Positions 19,242-29,952 of a stretch of 64,000 bases of DNA are shown one piece after another. The stretch covers positions 868,001 through 932,000 of the forward strand of contig JANQAI010000005.1 of NCBI GenBank assembly GCA_024707145.1, in the 5' to 3' direction. Within the stretch, counting starts at the first letter, position 1; every line of letters begins with the position of its first letter. The notes under the pieces are model-generated. The model worked only from the letters and a program-made list of their open reading frames with translations, was not told where the DNA came from and made no database searches. The stretch is from Magnetospirillum sp. GTDB lineage: Bacteria; Pseudomonadota; Alphaproteobacteria; Rhodospirillales; Magnetospirillaceae. A program made the position numbers and the translations under genes.

Positions 19242-19529
19242 TCACGCCAGGTTGGCGACCCGTTCCTCGAAATCCTGGATCAGGGCGTCCCACTCGTCCT
19301 CCACTTCCGCTTTCAGGTCTTCCCAGGTGCCGTCCGGTTCGTCCGACAGGGCGTCCAGTTTCTCGCGCACCGAGTCGCGGCGATGTTCCAGCCAGCTCAG
19401 CTGGGCTGCCAGTTCCATGCGCAATCCGTCGTGGGGGCTGTCCATGAGCCGGCTGCGCACGCTGTCGATCTGCAGAGACAGGTCGCGCAGGCGCTGCTCC
19501 ATGCCGACCTGATAGGCTTCCCTGCCCAT
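19242..19529 (-). CDS. small helical coiled-coil protein of unknown function
   Basis: Ninety-five residues from the ATG at 19529 (MGREAYQVGMEQRLRDLSLQ), which has a GGAG ribosome binding site about eight bases upstream; a longer open frame to 19679 lacks such support. The sequence is charged and almost wholly helical, with a likely coiled coil through residues 10-60 and an acidic C-terminal third (EDLKAEVEDEWDALIQDFEE). There is no signal, no membrane segment and no cysteine. It is not recognised. It stands between an intergenic repeat and arsC-like on the same strand, separated from the latter by 162 bases. Confidence 0.6.
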   Translation of the reverse strand: MGREAYQVGMEQRLRDLSLQIDSVRSRLMDSPHDGLRMELAAQLSWLEHRRDSVREKLDALSDEPDGTWEDLKAEVEDEWDALIQDFEERVANLA

Positions 19530-19691
19530 TCGCGTCACTCCACTTGTCGGGGGAGAGACGAAAAGGCTGCGCCTGTGCGTCCTTTCGATGCAAGCATGCA
19601 TCCGGGATAGGTCTACCCCTATCGAGGGGAGGTGGCGGACCTTATGGGCGCCGCCGCCGCGCCGTCCTAAAAAGGTCACGAGGCGGGCGCG

Positions 19692-20036
19692 TCACAGGAT
19701 CGCCAGCACGCTTTCCGGCGGGCGGCCCAGCGCCGCCTTGCCGTTGGCCAGCACGATGGGGCGTTCGATCACCGCCGGATTGGCCACCATGGCCTTGACC
19801 AGTTCGGCGTCGCTCAGGACGGCGGCATCGATGCCGGCCTCGGCCGCTTCCTTCTTGCGCAGCAGTTCGCGCGGGGCCTTGCCCAGCAGGGCCAGGATAG
19901 CGGTCAGCTCCTCGGCCGAGGGCGGGGTCTTCAGGTATTCGACCACCTTGGGCGCCATGCCCTTGCCTTCGATCAGCGCCAGCGTCTCGCGCGATTTGCT
20001 GCAGCGGGGATTGTGGTAGATGGTGATGCCGGCCAT
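19692..20036 (-). CDS. arsC: ArsC-family arsenate reductase (glutaredoxin-type)
   Basis: A 114-residue thioredoxin-fold protein of the ArsC/Spx family. The redox cysteine lies in IYHNPRCSKSRETL near residue 12, and the C-terminal NPAVIERPIVLANGKAALGR carries the arginines and the RP turn of the family. The start at 20036 has AGGAG seven bases upstream and gives the standard N-terminus. These enzymes reduce arsenate with glutathione and glutaredoxin, but many chromosomal copies without an ars operon, as here, have unproven substrates. No arsR or arsB is nearby. Confidence 0.88.
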   Translation of the reverse strand: MAGITIYHNPRCSKSRETLALIEGKGMAPKVVEYLKTPPSAEELTAILALLGKAPRELLRKKEAAEAGIDAAVLSDAELVKAMVANPAVIERPIVLANGKAALGRPPESVLAIL

Positions 20037-20134
20037 GGTGCGACTCCTGCTGTTGCACGGGTTGCCCTGCACGTTAGGCGCCCGCCCCACTTTCGTCAAA
20101 GTCGCCGTCCATACTGGGCCGACCTGAACCAGAC

Positions 20135-22348
20135 ATGCCGAGACCCATGACCCGACCGCTCGTGCAAGCGTGCGCCGCCCTGCTTTTGGCGCTGACCTTC
20201 GCCTTTCCCGTCCTGGCCCAGGATCGCTCCGTCCGTGACGGCGGCGTCAAGGTCGAGGAGGTGCAGCGCCTGGTGGATACGCTGGAAAGCGACGCCGACC
20301 GCCAGCACCTGGTGACCCAGCTGAAGGCACTCATCGCCGCTCAGCGCCAGGGCGACCAGGAGGCGGAGAGCGGTGTATTGGGCACCATCTCCGAGCGGCT
20401 GGAGGCGCTGGGCGACGACACCATGGACGCCATCGCCGCTTTGCGGGACCTGCCCAAGGCCGCCGCCTGGGTCGGCCAGCAATTGAGCGATCCTGCCTTG
20501 CGCACGCGTTGGGGCGACACCGTCTGGAAGCTGCTGGCGCTGGCGTTGGCGGGCATCCTGGCCGACCAGATGCTGAGCCGTCTGCTGCGCCGGGCGGAAT
20601 ATCTGACCGTGCCGCGCGAGGGCGCCTCCCTGCTGATGCGCCTGCCGCTGGGCTTGGTGCGGGCGCTGATCCGGCTGGTGCCGGTGGCCGGCTCGGCGGC
20701 CGCCGCCTATGGCGCGCTGTCCCTGCTGGGGCTGACCGGCAATCCCCGCATCGCCGGGGTGATGGTGGTGACCGCCTATGTGTCGGTGCGCGCCCTGATG
20801 GTGCTGGCCCGCTTCGTCGCCGCGCCGCGCACCGCCGCCCTGCGCCTGCTGCCGGTGGACGACGAGACCGCCGAATACCTGGTCATCTGGGTGCGTCGTC
20901 TGGCCGGCATCGGTGTGTTCGGCTATTTCGCCGCCGAGGCGGCCCGCCTGCTGGGCCTGCCCCGGGGGGCGCACACCTTCGTGCTGAAGGCGCTGGGCCT
21001 GTCCATCACCACCATGCTGGTGATCCTGATCCTGCAGAACCGCCATTCGGTGGCCGCCGCCCTGCACCGCCAGGCCGCCCACCTGGGCGGCCGATTGCAG
21101 GCAGTGCAGAACCGGCTGGCGGAGATCTGGCACATCCTGGCCTCCATCTACGTCATCGCCGGCTATGCCGTGTGGGCGCTGAAGGTGAAGGGCGGGTTCG
21201 AGTTCATGCTGCGGGCCAGCGTGCTGTCGGTGGTCATCCTGGTGGCTGCCGCCATGGTGTCGATGGCCCTGAAGCGGGTCATCGAGCGCGGCTTCGCCAT
21301 CAGCCAGGAGGCGCGCCAGCACTTCCCCGGCCTGGAGGCTCGCGCCAACCGCTACCTGCCGGTGCTGCACGTGGTGCTGCGCGGCGCCGTGGCGGTGGTT
21401 ACCGTGCTCGCCCTGGCCCAGGCCTGGGGCCTGGACTCCCTGAGCCTGCTGTCGTCCGAGGGTGGCCGCCGGGTGGTGTCCTCGGCCATCAGTATCGCCG
21501 CGGTGCTGATTGGCGCGCTGGTGGTGTGGGAGCTGGTTTCCGGCACCATCGAGCGCTACCTGGCCGCCACCGACGAGGACGGCAAGGCGGTGCAGCGCTC
21601 GGCCCGCATCCGCACCCTGCTGCCGCTGGTGCGCAACGCCCTGTTCGTGGTGCTGATGGTGATGGTCACCCTGATCGTGCTGTCCGAGATCGGCGTCAAC
21701 ATCGCCCCGCTGCTGGCCGGCGCCGGCGTGGTCGGCGTCGCCATCGGCTTCGGCTCGCAGACCCTGGTCAAGGACGTGATCACCGGCGCCTTCATCCTGT
21801 TCGAGGACACCATGGCGGTGGGCGACATCGTCAAGGTCAACGGCAGCAGTGGCACGGTGGAGGCCATGAGCATCCGCGCCATCCGCCTGCGCGAGGCCAG
21901 CGGCGCGCTGCACTCCATCCCGTTCAGCGCGGTCAACACGGTGGTCAACATGAGCAAGGATTTCGGCTACGCCGTGTTCGAGATCGGGGTGGCCTATCGC
22001 GAGGATCCGGACGCGGTCATGGCCGTCTTGAAGGACCTCGGGGCCGAACTGCAGGCCGATGAGCAATTCGGTCCCCACATCGTCGAACCCCTCGATATCT
22101 GGGGACTGGAGCGCTTCGATGCCTCGGCCATCATCATCAAGGCGCGTTTCAAGACGCGGTCCACCAAGCAGTGGGTGGTGACGCGCGAGTTCAACCGGCG
22201 CATCAAGAAGCGCTTCGACGAAGTGGGCATCGAGTTCCCTTCCTCCCACACCACCGTGTGGTTCGGCGAGGATCGCGCCGGCTACGCGCCGCCGCTGCGG
22301 ATGGCGGTGCAGGAGGAGATCACCGCCCTCCCCAAGGTGCCGAACTGA
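20135..22348 (+). CDS. large MscS-family mechanosensitive ion channel
   Basis: A 737-residue inner-membrane protein. A signal peptide (about residues 1-28, ending FPVLAQ) and a short periplasmic helical domain precede numerous transmembrane helices (about residues 125-540). The MscS pore and beta domain follow: LLAGAGVVGVAIGFGSQTLV, then ITGAFILFEDTMAVGDIVKV, then the soluble vestibule. Length and layout resemble the larger MscS paralogues (YnaI/YbiO-like) that protect cells on osmotic downshift. Either ATG at 20135 or the one at 20147 could be the start. It ends one base before the convergent recX. Confidence 0.92.
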   Translation: MPRPMTRPLVQACAALLLALTFAFPVLAQDRSVRDGGVKVEEVQRLVDTLESDADRQHLVTQLKALIAAQRQGDQEAESGVLGTISERLEALGDDTMDAIAALRDLPKAAAWVGQQLSDPALRTRWGDTVWKLLALALAGILADQMLSRLLRRAEYLTVPREGASLLMRLPLGLVRALIRLVPVAGSAAAAYGALSLLGLTGNPRIAGVMVVTAYVSVRALMVLARFVAAPRTAALRLLPVDDETAEYLVIWVRRLAGIGVFGYFAAEAARLLGLPRGAHTFVLKALGLSITTMLVILILQNRHSVAAALHRQAAHLGGRLQAVQNRLAEIWHILASIYVIAGYAVWALKVKGGFEFMLRASVLSVVILVAAAMVSMALKRVIERGFAISQEARQHFPGLEARANRYLPVLHVVLRGAVAVVTVLALAQAWGLDSLSLLSSEGGRRVVSSAISIAAVLIGALVVWELVSGTIERYLAATDEDGKAVQRSARIRTLLPLVRNALFVVLMVMVTLIVLSEIGVNIAPLLAGAGVVGVAIGFGSQTLVKDVITGAFILFEDTMAVGDIVKVNGSSGTVEAMSIRAIRLREASGALHSIPFSAVNTVVNMSKDFGYAVFEIGVAYREDPDAVMAVLKDLGAELQADEQFGPHIVEPLDIWGLERFDASAIIIKARFKTRSTKQWVVTREFNRRIKKRFDEVGIEFPSSHTTVWFGEDRAGYAPPLRMAVQEEITALPKVPN

Positions 22349-22349
22349 C

Positions 22350-22886
22350 CTATTCCTCCAGCACCTCCGCGCTGTCGGCCTCGATGACCCGGCGGCAGGT
22401 GTCGAAATCGAAGCCGGCGCGGGCCAGCGCCGCCAAATCCTTCTGGCGCATCTCGGCGCGGCCTTGGGCGCGGAACGGGCCCAGCCGGCGTTTGCGCGCC
22501 AGCCGGATGGCGGCGGCCAGATCGGGTTCGGTGACCTCCTCGGCCAGGGCGTCCAGCGCGGCGGCGGCGGTGCCGCCGTCCACCCCCTTGGCCGCCAGCG
22601 TGGCGCGGATGGTACGCAGGCCCTTGCCCTGGCGGTGCAGGGTGCGGGTCCTGGCCTCGGCGTAGGCCGCGTCGTCCAGATAGCCCAGGCGGGCCAGCTT
22701 GGCGATGACGGCGTCCACTTGTTCGGCATGGTCCTCACGCGTGCCGCCCCAATGGGCGACCGCACGGTCCACCTTGCGCATGAGCACGTGATGCAGGTTT
22801 CCCCTCGACGACGCGAAGCGTTCCAGGTAATGCAACGCGGCGTTTTCCAGATAGGATGGGGTGATCTTGCTGGGGACCTTCGCCAT
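22350..22886 (-). CDS. recX: recombination regulatory protein RecX
   Basis: A 178-residue protein made of three-helix repeats, with YLERFASSRGNLHHVLMRKV, YLDDAAYAEARTRTLHRQGKG and a final DFDTCRRVIE. These are hallmarks of RecX, which binds and caps RecA filaments. recA is not next to it here, which is usual in alphaproteobacteria. It is convergent with the MscS gene and divergent from the ABC-2 permease, with 35 bases between the two starts. Confidence 0.92.
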   Translation of the reverse strand: MAKVPSKITPSYLENAALHYLERFASSRGNLHHVLMRKVDRAVAHWGGTREDHAEQVDAVIAKLARLGYLDDAAYAEARTRTLHRQGKGLRTIRATLAAKGVDGGTAAAALDALAEEVTEPDLAAAIRLARKRRLGPFRAQGRAEMRQKDLAALARAGFDFDTCRRVIEADSAEVLEE

Positions 22887-22921
22887 GTCCCCGACACTAC
22901 CCCGAAGCAGACGAGTGCGCC

Positions 22922-23734
22922 ATGCCCGAGCAATCCCAGACCCTGCCGCCCCAGCCCCGTACCTACGGCGCGGTGAACTGGCTTGGTTTCTGGACGCTGC
23001 TGTCCAAGGAGATCCGCCGCTTCCTCAAGGTCTATTTCCAGACCGTGCTGGCACCGGTGGTGACCACGCTGCTGTTCCTGGCGGTGTTCGCCCTGGCCTT
23101 GGGACGGGTGGCCGCCAACGTGGGCGGTGTGCCCTTCGTCGAGTTCCTGGTGCCCGGCCTGGTGATGATGGCCATGGTGCAGAACGCCTTCGCCAACACC
23201 TCGTCCTCCATCATCATCGCCAAGGTCCAGGGCAACATCGTCGACATGCTGATGCCGCCCTTGTCGGCGGTGGAGCAGACCCTGGCGGTGGCTCTGGGCG
23301 GCGTGGTGCGCGGCGTGGTGGTGGGGCTGGCGGTGACCGCCGCCATGACGCTGTTCGTGCGGGTGCACGTCCACGCCCCCCTGTTCATCGTCTTCCACGC
23401 CGTGGCCGGCTCGCTGCTGCTGTCGCTGCTGGGCATGATCGGCGGCATCTGGGCCGACAAGTTCGACCATATGGCGGCGGTGACCAACTTCGTGGTCACG
23501 CCCCTGTCGTTCCTGTCGGGCACCTTCTATTCCATCGAGCGCCTGCCCGAGGGTTTCCACGCCTTCGCGCTGGCCAATCCGTTCTTCTACATGATCGACG
23601 GCTTCCGCTACGGCTTCATCGGCCATGCCGACGGCTCGCTGGGCCTGGGCCTCGCCATCGTCGCCCTGGCCGACGCGGCGCTGCTGTTCGTCACCTGGCG
23701 CATGCTGGCCACCGGCTACAAGCTGCGGGCTTAG
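22922..23734 (+). CDS. ABC-2 type transporter permease
   Basis: A 270-residue inner-membrane permease with about six transmembrane helices. The family signature appears in the fourth and fifth helices (FLSGTFYSIERLPEGFHAFA, then FYMIDGFRYGFIG). The N-terminal NWLGFWTLLSKEIRRFLKVY is the cytoplasmic coupling helix. Close relatives (YadH/NodJ-like) pair with an ATPase of the YadG/NodI type. No ATP-binding partner is adjacent in this window, so the transporter is incomplete locally and its substrate is unknown. Confidence 0.9.
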   Translation: MPEQSQTLPPQPRTYGAVNWLGFWTLLSKEIRRFLKVYFQTVLAPVVTTLLFLAVFALALGRVAANVGGVPFVEFLVPGLVMMAMVQNAFANTSSSIIIAKVQGNIVDMLMPPLSAVEQTLAVALGGVVRGVVVGLAVTAAMTLFVRVHVHAPLFIVFHAVAGSLLLSLLGMIGGIWADKFDHMAAVTNFVVTPLSFLSGTFYSIERLPEGFHAFALANPFFYMIDGFRYGFIGHADGSLGLGLAIVALADAALLFVTWRMLATGYKLRA

Positions 23735-23756
23735 ATATGAAATTTCCGCGCAAAGG

Positions 23757-23785
23757 TTGACTTTCCCCTTCGATGCGCAGATAGT
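23757..23785 (+). promoter_or_regulatory. putative sigma70 promoter of argD-argF-hslO
   Basis: TTGACT (23757-23762) and GATAGT (23780-23785) are separated by exactly 17 bases, 85 bases upstream of the argD start. Position and spacing fit a housekeeping promoter. Confidence 0.55.
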
Positions 23786-23869
23786 CCCGCCTTTCCTTTT
23801 CATGCACGCTGGTCCTGGTCGTCCGTCGGGGACGAGGGCTCCCGCCGTTGCAAATGGGGAGGTGGAGAA

Positions 23870-25038
<1,169 letters not shown>

Positions 25039-25042
<4 letters not shown>

Positions 25043-25974
25043 CCGTCAATCCCGGCCGCACCCGGGCGGGACAAACCCGGCATTTCCTTGATCTCGACCG
25101 CTTCGACACCGAGACGTTGCGGCGCATCCTCGACCTCGGCGCGTCGTACAAGCGCGGCGACCAGCCCTTCGGCACCGCCAAGCCGCTGTCCGGCCGCCTG
25201 CTGGCGATGATCTTCGAGAAGCCGTCCACCCGTACCCGCGTCTCGTTCGAGGCCGGCATGAAGCAGCTGGGCGGCGACGTCATCGTGCTCAGCCGCGGCG
25301 ACACCCAGCTGGGCCGGGGCGAGACCATCGCCGACACCGCCCGCGTGCTGTCGCGCTACGTGGACGCCATCATGATCCGTACCGACGACCCCAACAAGCT
25401 GCTGGAGCTGTCGCAATACGCCTCGGTGCCGGTGATCAACGGCCTGACCGACCGTACCCATCCCTGCCAGGTGATGGCCGACATCATGACCTTCGAAGAG
25501 CATCGCGGCTCGCTGGAGGGCAAGGTGGTGGCCTGGGTGGGCGACGGCAACAACGTGGCCGCCAGCTGGATTCAGGCGGCGGGCCATTTCGGCTGCGAGA
25601 TCCGCGTGGCCTGCCCGCCCGACCTGTGCCCCGACGCCGGCGTGGTGGCGTGGGCCCGGGCGCAGGGCGCCCAGGTGAGCATCGGCCATGACGCTACGGC
25701 GGCGGTGGCCGGCGCCCATCTGGTGCTCACCGACACCTGGGTGTCCATGGGCTGCCAGGATACCAACCGTCCGGCGCTGCTGGCGCCGTTCCAGGTGAAC
25801 GAGGCGCTGATGGCCAAGGCCGATCCGTCGGCCCTGTTCATGCACTGCCTGCCGGCGCACCGCAATGAAGAGGTCACCGACGCCGTCATGGACGGCCCGC
25901 AATCGGTGGTGTGGGACGAGGCGGAAAACCGCTTGCATGTGCAGAAGGGCATCCTCACTTGGTGTTTGTTGTGA
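25039..25974 (+). CDS. argF: ornithine carbamoyltransferase
   Basis: A 311-residue enzyme forming citrulline from ornithine and carbamoyl phosphate. The carbamoyl-phosphate loop is [12 protein letters not shown], the second site HPCQ, and the ornithine-binding cysteine lies in [14 protein letters not shown] replaces the SMGQE commonly seen in the SMG loop, a small variation. The ATG at 25039 lies inside the argD stop. The stop overlaps the GTG of hslO (GTGA), giving a three-gene coupled chain. Confidence 0.97.
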
Positions 25975-26870
25975 GTGGTGTGCGGTCTGATCTGATCCTT
26001 CCGTTCCAGGTGGCCGGCGGTGCGGTGCGCGGCCGAATGGTCCGTCTCGGCCCGGCGGTGGAGGCTATCCTGGCCGGCCACGGCTATCCCGAGGCGGTGG
26101 GTACCCTGTTGGCCGAGACGCTGGCCCTGGCCGGCGTCCTGGCTGGCGCGCTGAAGTACGAGGGTGTGTTCACCTTGCAGGCGCAGGGCGACGGCCCCAT
26201 CGGCCTGCTGGTGGCCGACGTCACCAGCGCGGGCGACATGCGCGGCTATGCCCGTTTCGACGATGCCAGGCTGGCCGCCGTGGGCGGGCGCAGCGTGCCC
26301 GAACTGCTGGGCACCGGCTACCTGGCCTTTACCGTGGACCAAGGCCCCAAGACCGACCGATACCAGGGCATCGTCGAACTGTCGGGCGCGACGCTGGCCG
26401 AGTGCGCCAAGCAGTACTTCACCCAGTCGGAACAGCTGGACACCGAGGTGGTGGTGGCGTCGCGCGGCGGCGAGGCGCCGGCGGCGGCGGCGCTGATGAT
26501 CCAGCGCATGCCCGGCAGCCAGCCGGGCGCGCCCATCCTGACCGCGGACGAATCGCTGGAGGCGTGGCGCACCGCCACCATCCTGCTGGGCAGCCTGACC
26601 CAGGCGGAATTGCTGGACGATTCCCTGGCGCCCGATCAGGTGCCCTACCGGCTGTTCCACGCCGAAGGCCTGCAGATGTGGGAATCCAAGGCGCTGCGGG
26701 CACAATGCCGCTGCTCGGAAGGCAAGATCGCCAGCGCGTTGCGCTCCATCCCGCCGGCCGAGATCACGGCGCTCAAGGACGAACGCGGCCTGGTGACCAT
26801 CACCTGCGAATTCTGCCGGACCGTTTATGCCTTCGACGATGCCGCGCTGGAGCGGGTTTACGCGCCTTGA
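25971..26870 (+). CDS. hslO: Hsp33 family redox-regulated chaperone
   Basis: A 299-residue cytosolic holdase. The N-terminal domain is followed by the C-terminal redox switch with four cysteines, CRCSEGK and CEFC, which bind zinc when reduced and form disulfides under oxidative stress to activate the chaperone. I chose the GTG at 25971 because it overlaps the argF stop (GTGA) and gives M-S-G-V-R-S-D-L, close to the family N-terminus; the frame is open further upstream inside argF. Confidence 0.95.
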   Translation: MSGVRSDLILPFQVAGGAVRGRMVRLGPAVEAILAGHGYPEAVGTLLAETLALAGVLAGALKYEGVFTLQAQGDGPIGLLVADVTSAGDMRGYARFDDARLAAVGGRSVPELLGTGYLAFTVDQGPKTDRYQGIVELSGATLAECAKQYFTQSEQLDTEVVVASRGGEAPAAAALMIQRMPGSQPGAPILTADESLEAWRTATILLGSLTQAELLDDSLAPDQVPYRLFHAEGLQMWESKALRAQCRCSEGKIASALRSIPPAEITALKDERGLVTITCEFCRTVYAFDDAALERVYAP

Positions 26871-26929
26871 CGAGACGTTCGCAAATGCCACAATGGCGTG
26901 CGAACTCCACTTCTGAACGGAAGCCCCCC

Positions 26930-27520
26930 ATGTTCCTCCGTCCCTCCCGCATGGTGATGGCGCTGGCCTGTGCCCTTGCCCTCGCCGCCTGCCAGAACAA
27001 GCCGCCAGTGCAGAAGCTCCCCGAGATCAGCTTCGCCGACAAGCGTCCGTTCAACCTGGATGTGGGGCAGCTGGAGATCGTTCCGGAATACGTCTCGCCG
27101 GCCAAGCGCCCCAATGTGGAGCACCTGATGCCGGTCAGTCCGGAAAATGCCACCGTGCGCTGGGCGCAGGACCGCCTGCGCCCCGTCGGCCGTTCCGGCT
27201 ACGCCCGCGTGGTGATCAAGGACGCCCGCGTGGTCGAAGTGCCGCTGAAGACCGACAAGTCCTTCACCGGCATGTTCAAGGAAGAGCAGGCCGAGCGCTA
27301 CGACGGCAGCCTGGACGTGGCCATCCAGATCCTGGACGAACGCCACCTGCCGGTGGCCGACGTGGTGGCGCGCGCCACCCGCACCAAGACCGTGCCCGAG
27401 GGCGTGTCCCTGAACGAGCGCGACCGCGTGCTGTACGAGATCACCGAATCGCTGATCCGCGACATCGACACCCAGATGGATGGGCTGATCCGCTCCTACC
27501 TGAACCGCTGGGCCCAGTGA
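26930..27520 (+). CDS. predicted lipoprotein of unknown function
   Basis: A 196-residue protein with a type II signal peptide: MFLRPSRMVMALACALALAA, then the lipobox LAAC with the lipidated cysteine near residue 22. The mature part has a mixed alpha-beta look, with RYDGSLDVAIQILDERHLPV and a C-terminal helix (ITESLIRDIDTQMDGLIRSY), and no residue pattern that identifies an enzyme. Similar small lipoproteins are annotated only as hypothetical. It lies 59 bases after hslO and is followed by a strong terminator, so it may be the last gene of the argD transcript or have its own promoter. Confidence 0.8.
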   Translation: MFLRPSRMVMALACALALAACQNKPPVQKLPEISFADKRPFNLDVGQLEIVPEYVSPAKRPNVEHLMPVSPENATVRWAQDRLRPVGRSGYARVVIKDARVVEVPLKTDKSFTGMFKEEQAERYDGSLDVAIQILDERHLPVADVVARATRTKTVPEGVSLNERDRVLYEITESLIRDIDTQMDGLIRSYLNRWAQ

Positions 27521-27537
27521 CGCGCCGCCGCTGACGG

Positions 27538-27575
27538 AACGCCCCGCCGCCGGAAGGCGGCGGGGCGTTGTCGAT
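27538..27575 (+). terminator. hairpin terminator after the lipoprotein gene
   Basis: AACGCCCCGCCGCC (27538-27551) pairs perfectly over 14 bases with GGCGGCGGGGCGTT (27556-27569) around a GGAA tetraloop, 17 bases after the stop. The following T-run is weak. As a perfect stem it could serve both strands, since the HPF-like gene ends at 27593. Confidence 0.75.
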
Positions 27576-27592
27576 TCCCAGCCTGGAAGCCG

Positions 27593-28147
27593 CTAAACCA
27601 GCCAGACCTTGGCGGCGGTGGGGCCGGTATCGCCCACGCTCTCCACGTAATGCACGGGCTGGCCGGGCGACAGCTCCTCGAAGGCGCCCTCCATCAGCGA
27701 ATTGCGGTGGAAGTAGAGCTGCGTGCCCGTGTTGGTCAGGATGAAGCCATGGTCGCGCTCGGGATGGAGCGCCGCCACCTGTCCGTGGAAGAAATCCTCG
27801 TGAACCTTCACCTCACCATTGATCTGGCGCTTGTAGTCCAGTAATTGCCGCTCGGCCACGTCGAAGGCGTCGCGCATGGCGGTGTACACGTCGGGATTGG
27901 CGTACTTGTCGCGCGGCCGGTGCGGCTCGCGCGTGACCGCCAGATGGCCGCCGGGGACCCACAGGTCGATGTGGACCTCCCACTGGTTGCCCTTGCGGTG
28001 CTGCCGGTGGGGGGCTTCCACCGCAACCAGGCAGCGGGTCAGGCGAGGGTACAGCCGGTTGAGCCGGTCCACCCGTTCGCGGATGGCGACTTCCATGGCG
28101 GCGGAGGGGTCGAGATTGTGAAAGCGGATTTCCAGAGGGGCGTCCAT
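27593..28147 (-). CDS. HPF/RaiA-like ribosome-associated factor with cold-shock-like C-terminal domain
   Basis: A 184-residue two-domain protein. Residues 1-105 or so resemble the S30AE/HPF fold (MDAPLEIRFHNLDPSAAMEV, VEAPHRQHRKGNQWEVHIDL). The C-terminal 70 residues (HGQVAALHPERDHGFILTNT and on) resemble a cold-shock OB fold, with a GFI strand in place of the usual GFGFI. The ATG at 28147 has a GAGGGAAG site; the longer open frame to 28249 is unsupported. The architecture suggests a factor that binds ribosomes or RNA under stress or stasis. It is divergent from the TPR-methyltransferase. Confidence 0.85.
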   Translation of the reverse strand: MDAPLEIRFHNLDPSAAMEVAIRERVDRLNRLYPRLTRCLVAVEAPHRQHRKGNQWEVHIDLWVPGGHLAVTREPHRPRDKYANPDVYTAMRDAFDVAERQLLDYKRQINGEVKVHEDFFHGQVAALHPERDHGFILTNTGTQLYFHRNSLMEGAFEELSPGQPVHYVESVGDTGPTAAKVWLV

Positions 28148-28239
28148 GGGGTGCTTCCCTCGTTGTGGTCGCGGGTCTATCGTTAACAACCTAAGTAAGG
28201 GTCTTTCGTTTGAAAGGGGCCGGAACCATCGGAGCCGCC

Positions 28240-29852
28240 ATGCAGGCACAACAGAGCAAAAGCGTCGCCGAAGCCTTCGCCGAGGCCATGCAGGCCTATG
28301 AAGAGGGCAGGGCGGCTGACGCCAAGCGCCTGGCCAAGCGGCTGACCGAACAGGCCCCCAAGTTCGGTGGTGCCCATTATCTGATGGGTCTGCTGGCGCT
28401 GGACGCCGGCCAGGGCAAGCGGGCGGCCGAGAGCTTGGCCCGCGCCATCGCCATCACCCCCGGCCAGCCGGTACTGCATCTCGCCATGGGCCGGGCGCTG
28501 GAGGTCCTGGGCGATCTGGCCGAGGCCGGGCTGCACTACCGCACGGTGTTGTCCATGGACGAGGCCCATGCCGAGGCCCATGCCCGCCTGGGCGAATTGC
28601 TGCGCCGCTCGGGCCGGCGCGACGAGGCCATCGGGCATTGCCGCGCCGCCATCGCCGCCAGCCCGGTCCATGCCGAGGCCATGAACACCTTGGGCGCCCT
28701 GCTGACCGAGGCCGGCCGCCCCGGCGAAGCCTGCGAGGTGTTGCGCCAGGCGCTGGAACTGCGCCCCGACTGGCCGGCGGCCTTGAACAATTTTGGCGTC
28801 GCCCTCCGTGACGCCGGCCGTCCCGATGCCGCCGCCACCATCCTGGAAGGGGCGGTGGAACTGCGCCCCGACCATGCCGGCACCCGGGCCAACCTGGCCG
28901 GCATCTATCGCGCCTTGGGCCGGTTGGACGACGCCCGTGCCGAGGCCGAGCGCGCCACCCGCTGCAACGCCCGCAGCCTGGATGCCTGGATGGAACTGGG
29001 TCTGGCCCGCCAGACGCAGGGGCACTGGGAAGGCGCTGCGGCCGCGTTTGAGCGTGCCACCGCCGTCAGCCCCCGCAGTGCCCGGGCCTGGTACTGCCTG
29101 GGCGAGGCCCGCCGCACCCTGGGCGAGCCCCCCGCGCCGTCCGGGCCTATGGCAAGGCGCTGAAGCTGGACCCGGCCGACCTGCACGGCGCCGCCCTCGG
29201 GCTGGCCCTGGCCGGCGGCGCGCCCACCCCCGACAAGGCGCCCGAGGCCTATGTGCGCCAACTGTTCGACGACTACGCCGACCGCTTCGACCATGCCCTG
29301 GTGGACAAGCTGGATTATCGCGCCCCGCAATTGTTGGCCGACGCCCTGGCCCGCACCATCGAGCGCCGTGGCGGTCTGGCGGTGATGGATGTGGGGTGCG
29401 GCACCGGTCTGGCGGCGCCGCTGCTCAAGCCCTATGCGGCGCGCCTGGACGGCGTCGACCTGTCGCCGGCCATGGTCGCCCGCGCCGCCGAACGCGGCCT
29501 CTACGACGAACTGGTGGTGGGCGAGCTGGTGTCGGTCCTGCGGGACCGCGCCGAAGCCTACGATCTGGTGGTGGCCGCCGACGTGCTGGTGTATCTGGGC
29601 GATCTGGAGCCGGTGATGCGGGCGGCCCGGGCGGCGCTGAAGCCGGGCGGCGCCTTCGCCTTCACCGTGGAACGTACCGGGGATGCCGAGACCTACCTGC
29701 TCGGTCCCAAGCAGCGCTATGCCCATGCCGCCGATTACGTGGCCGGCACGGCGGCGCTGGCCGGATTCGCCGTCGCCCTGCTGGAAGAGGCGGTGCCCCG
29801 CCGCGACGGCGGCCACGACGTGCCTGGCCTGGTGGTGGTGCTGCGCGCCTAA
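28240..29852 (+). pseudogene. TPR-methyltransferase fusion protein, frameshifted by one base
   Basis: Restored, the protein has about 537 residues: eight or so tetratricopeptide repeats (residues 1-310, with repeated ALELRPDWPAALNNFGVAL-type units) and a C-terminal class I SAM methyltransferase with motif I VMDVGCGTG, then LDGVDLSPAMVARA and YDLVVAADVLVYLGD. The frame breaks in a C6 run at 29128-29133. One extra C gives GEPPRAVRAYGKALKLDPAD, an intact TPR helix. The ATG at 28240 follows GGAG. The methyl acceptor is unknown; TPRs suggest a protein target. The methyltransferase half alone could be translated from about 29253. Confidence 0.75.
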
Positions 29853-29952
29853 GCAGCATAGGTCGGTCGCATGCTTGAACCACGCCCGCTTCGACGCATG
29901 TGGGTGGCAGCGGGGGCGATCACGCCTCCCGTTCCATCTGGCGGAGGCGAGC

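Noticed and set aside
19692..20036. Part of an arsenic resistance operon
   Set aside because: No arsR, arsB, acr3 or arsH lies nearby, so only the family call is kept.
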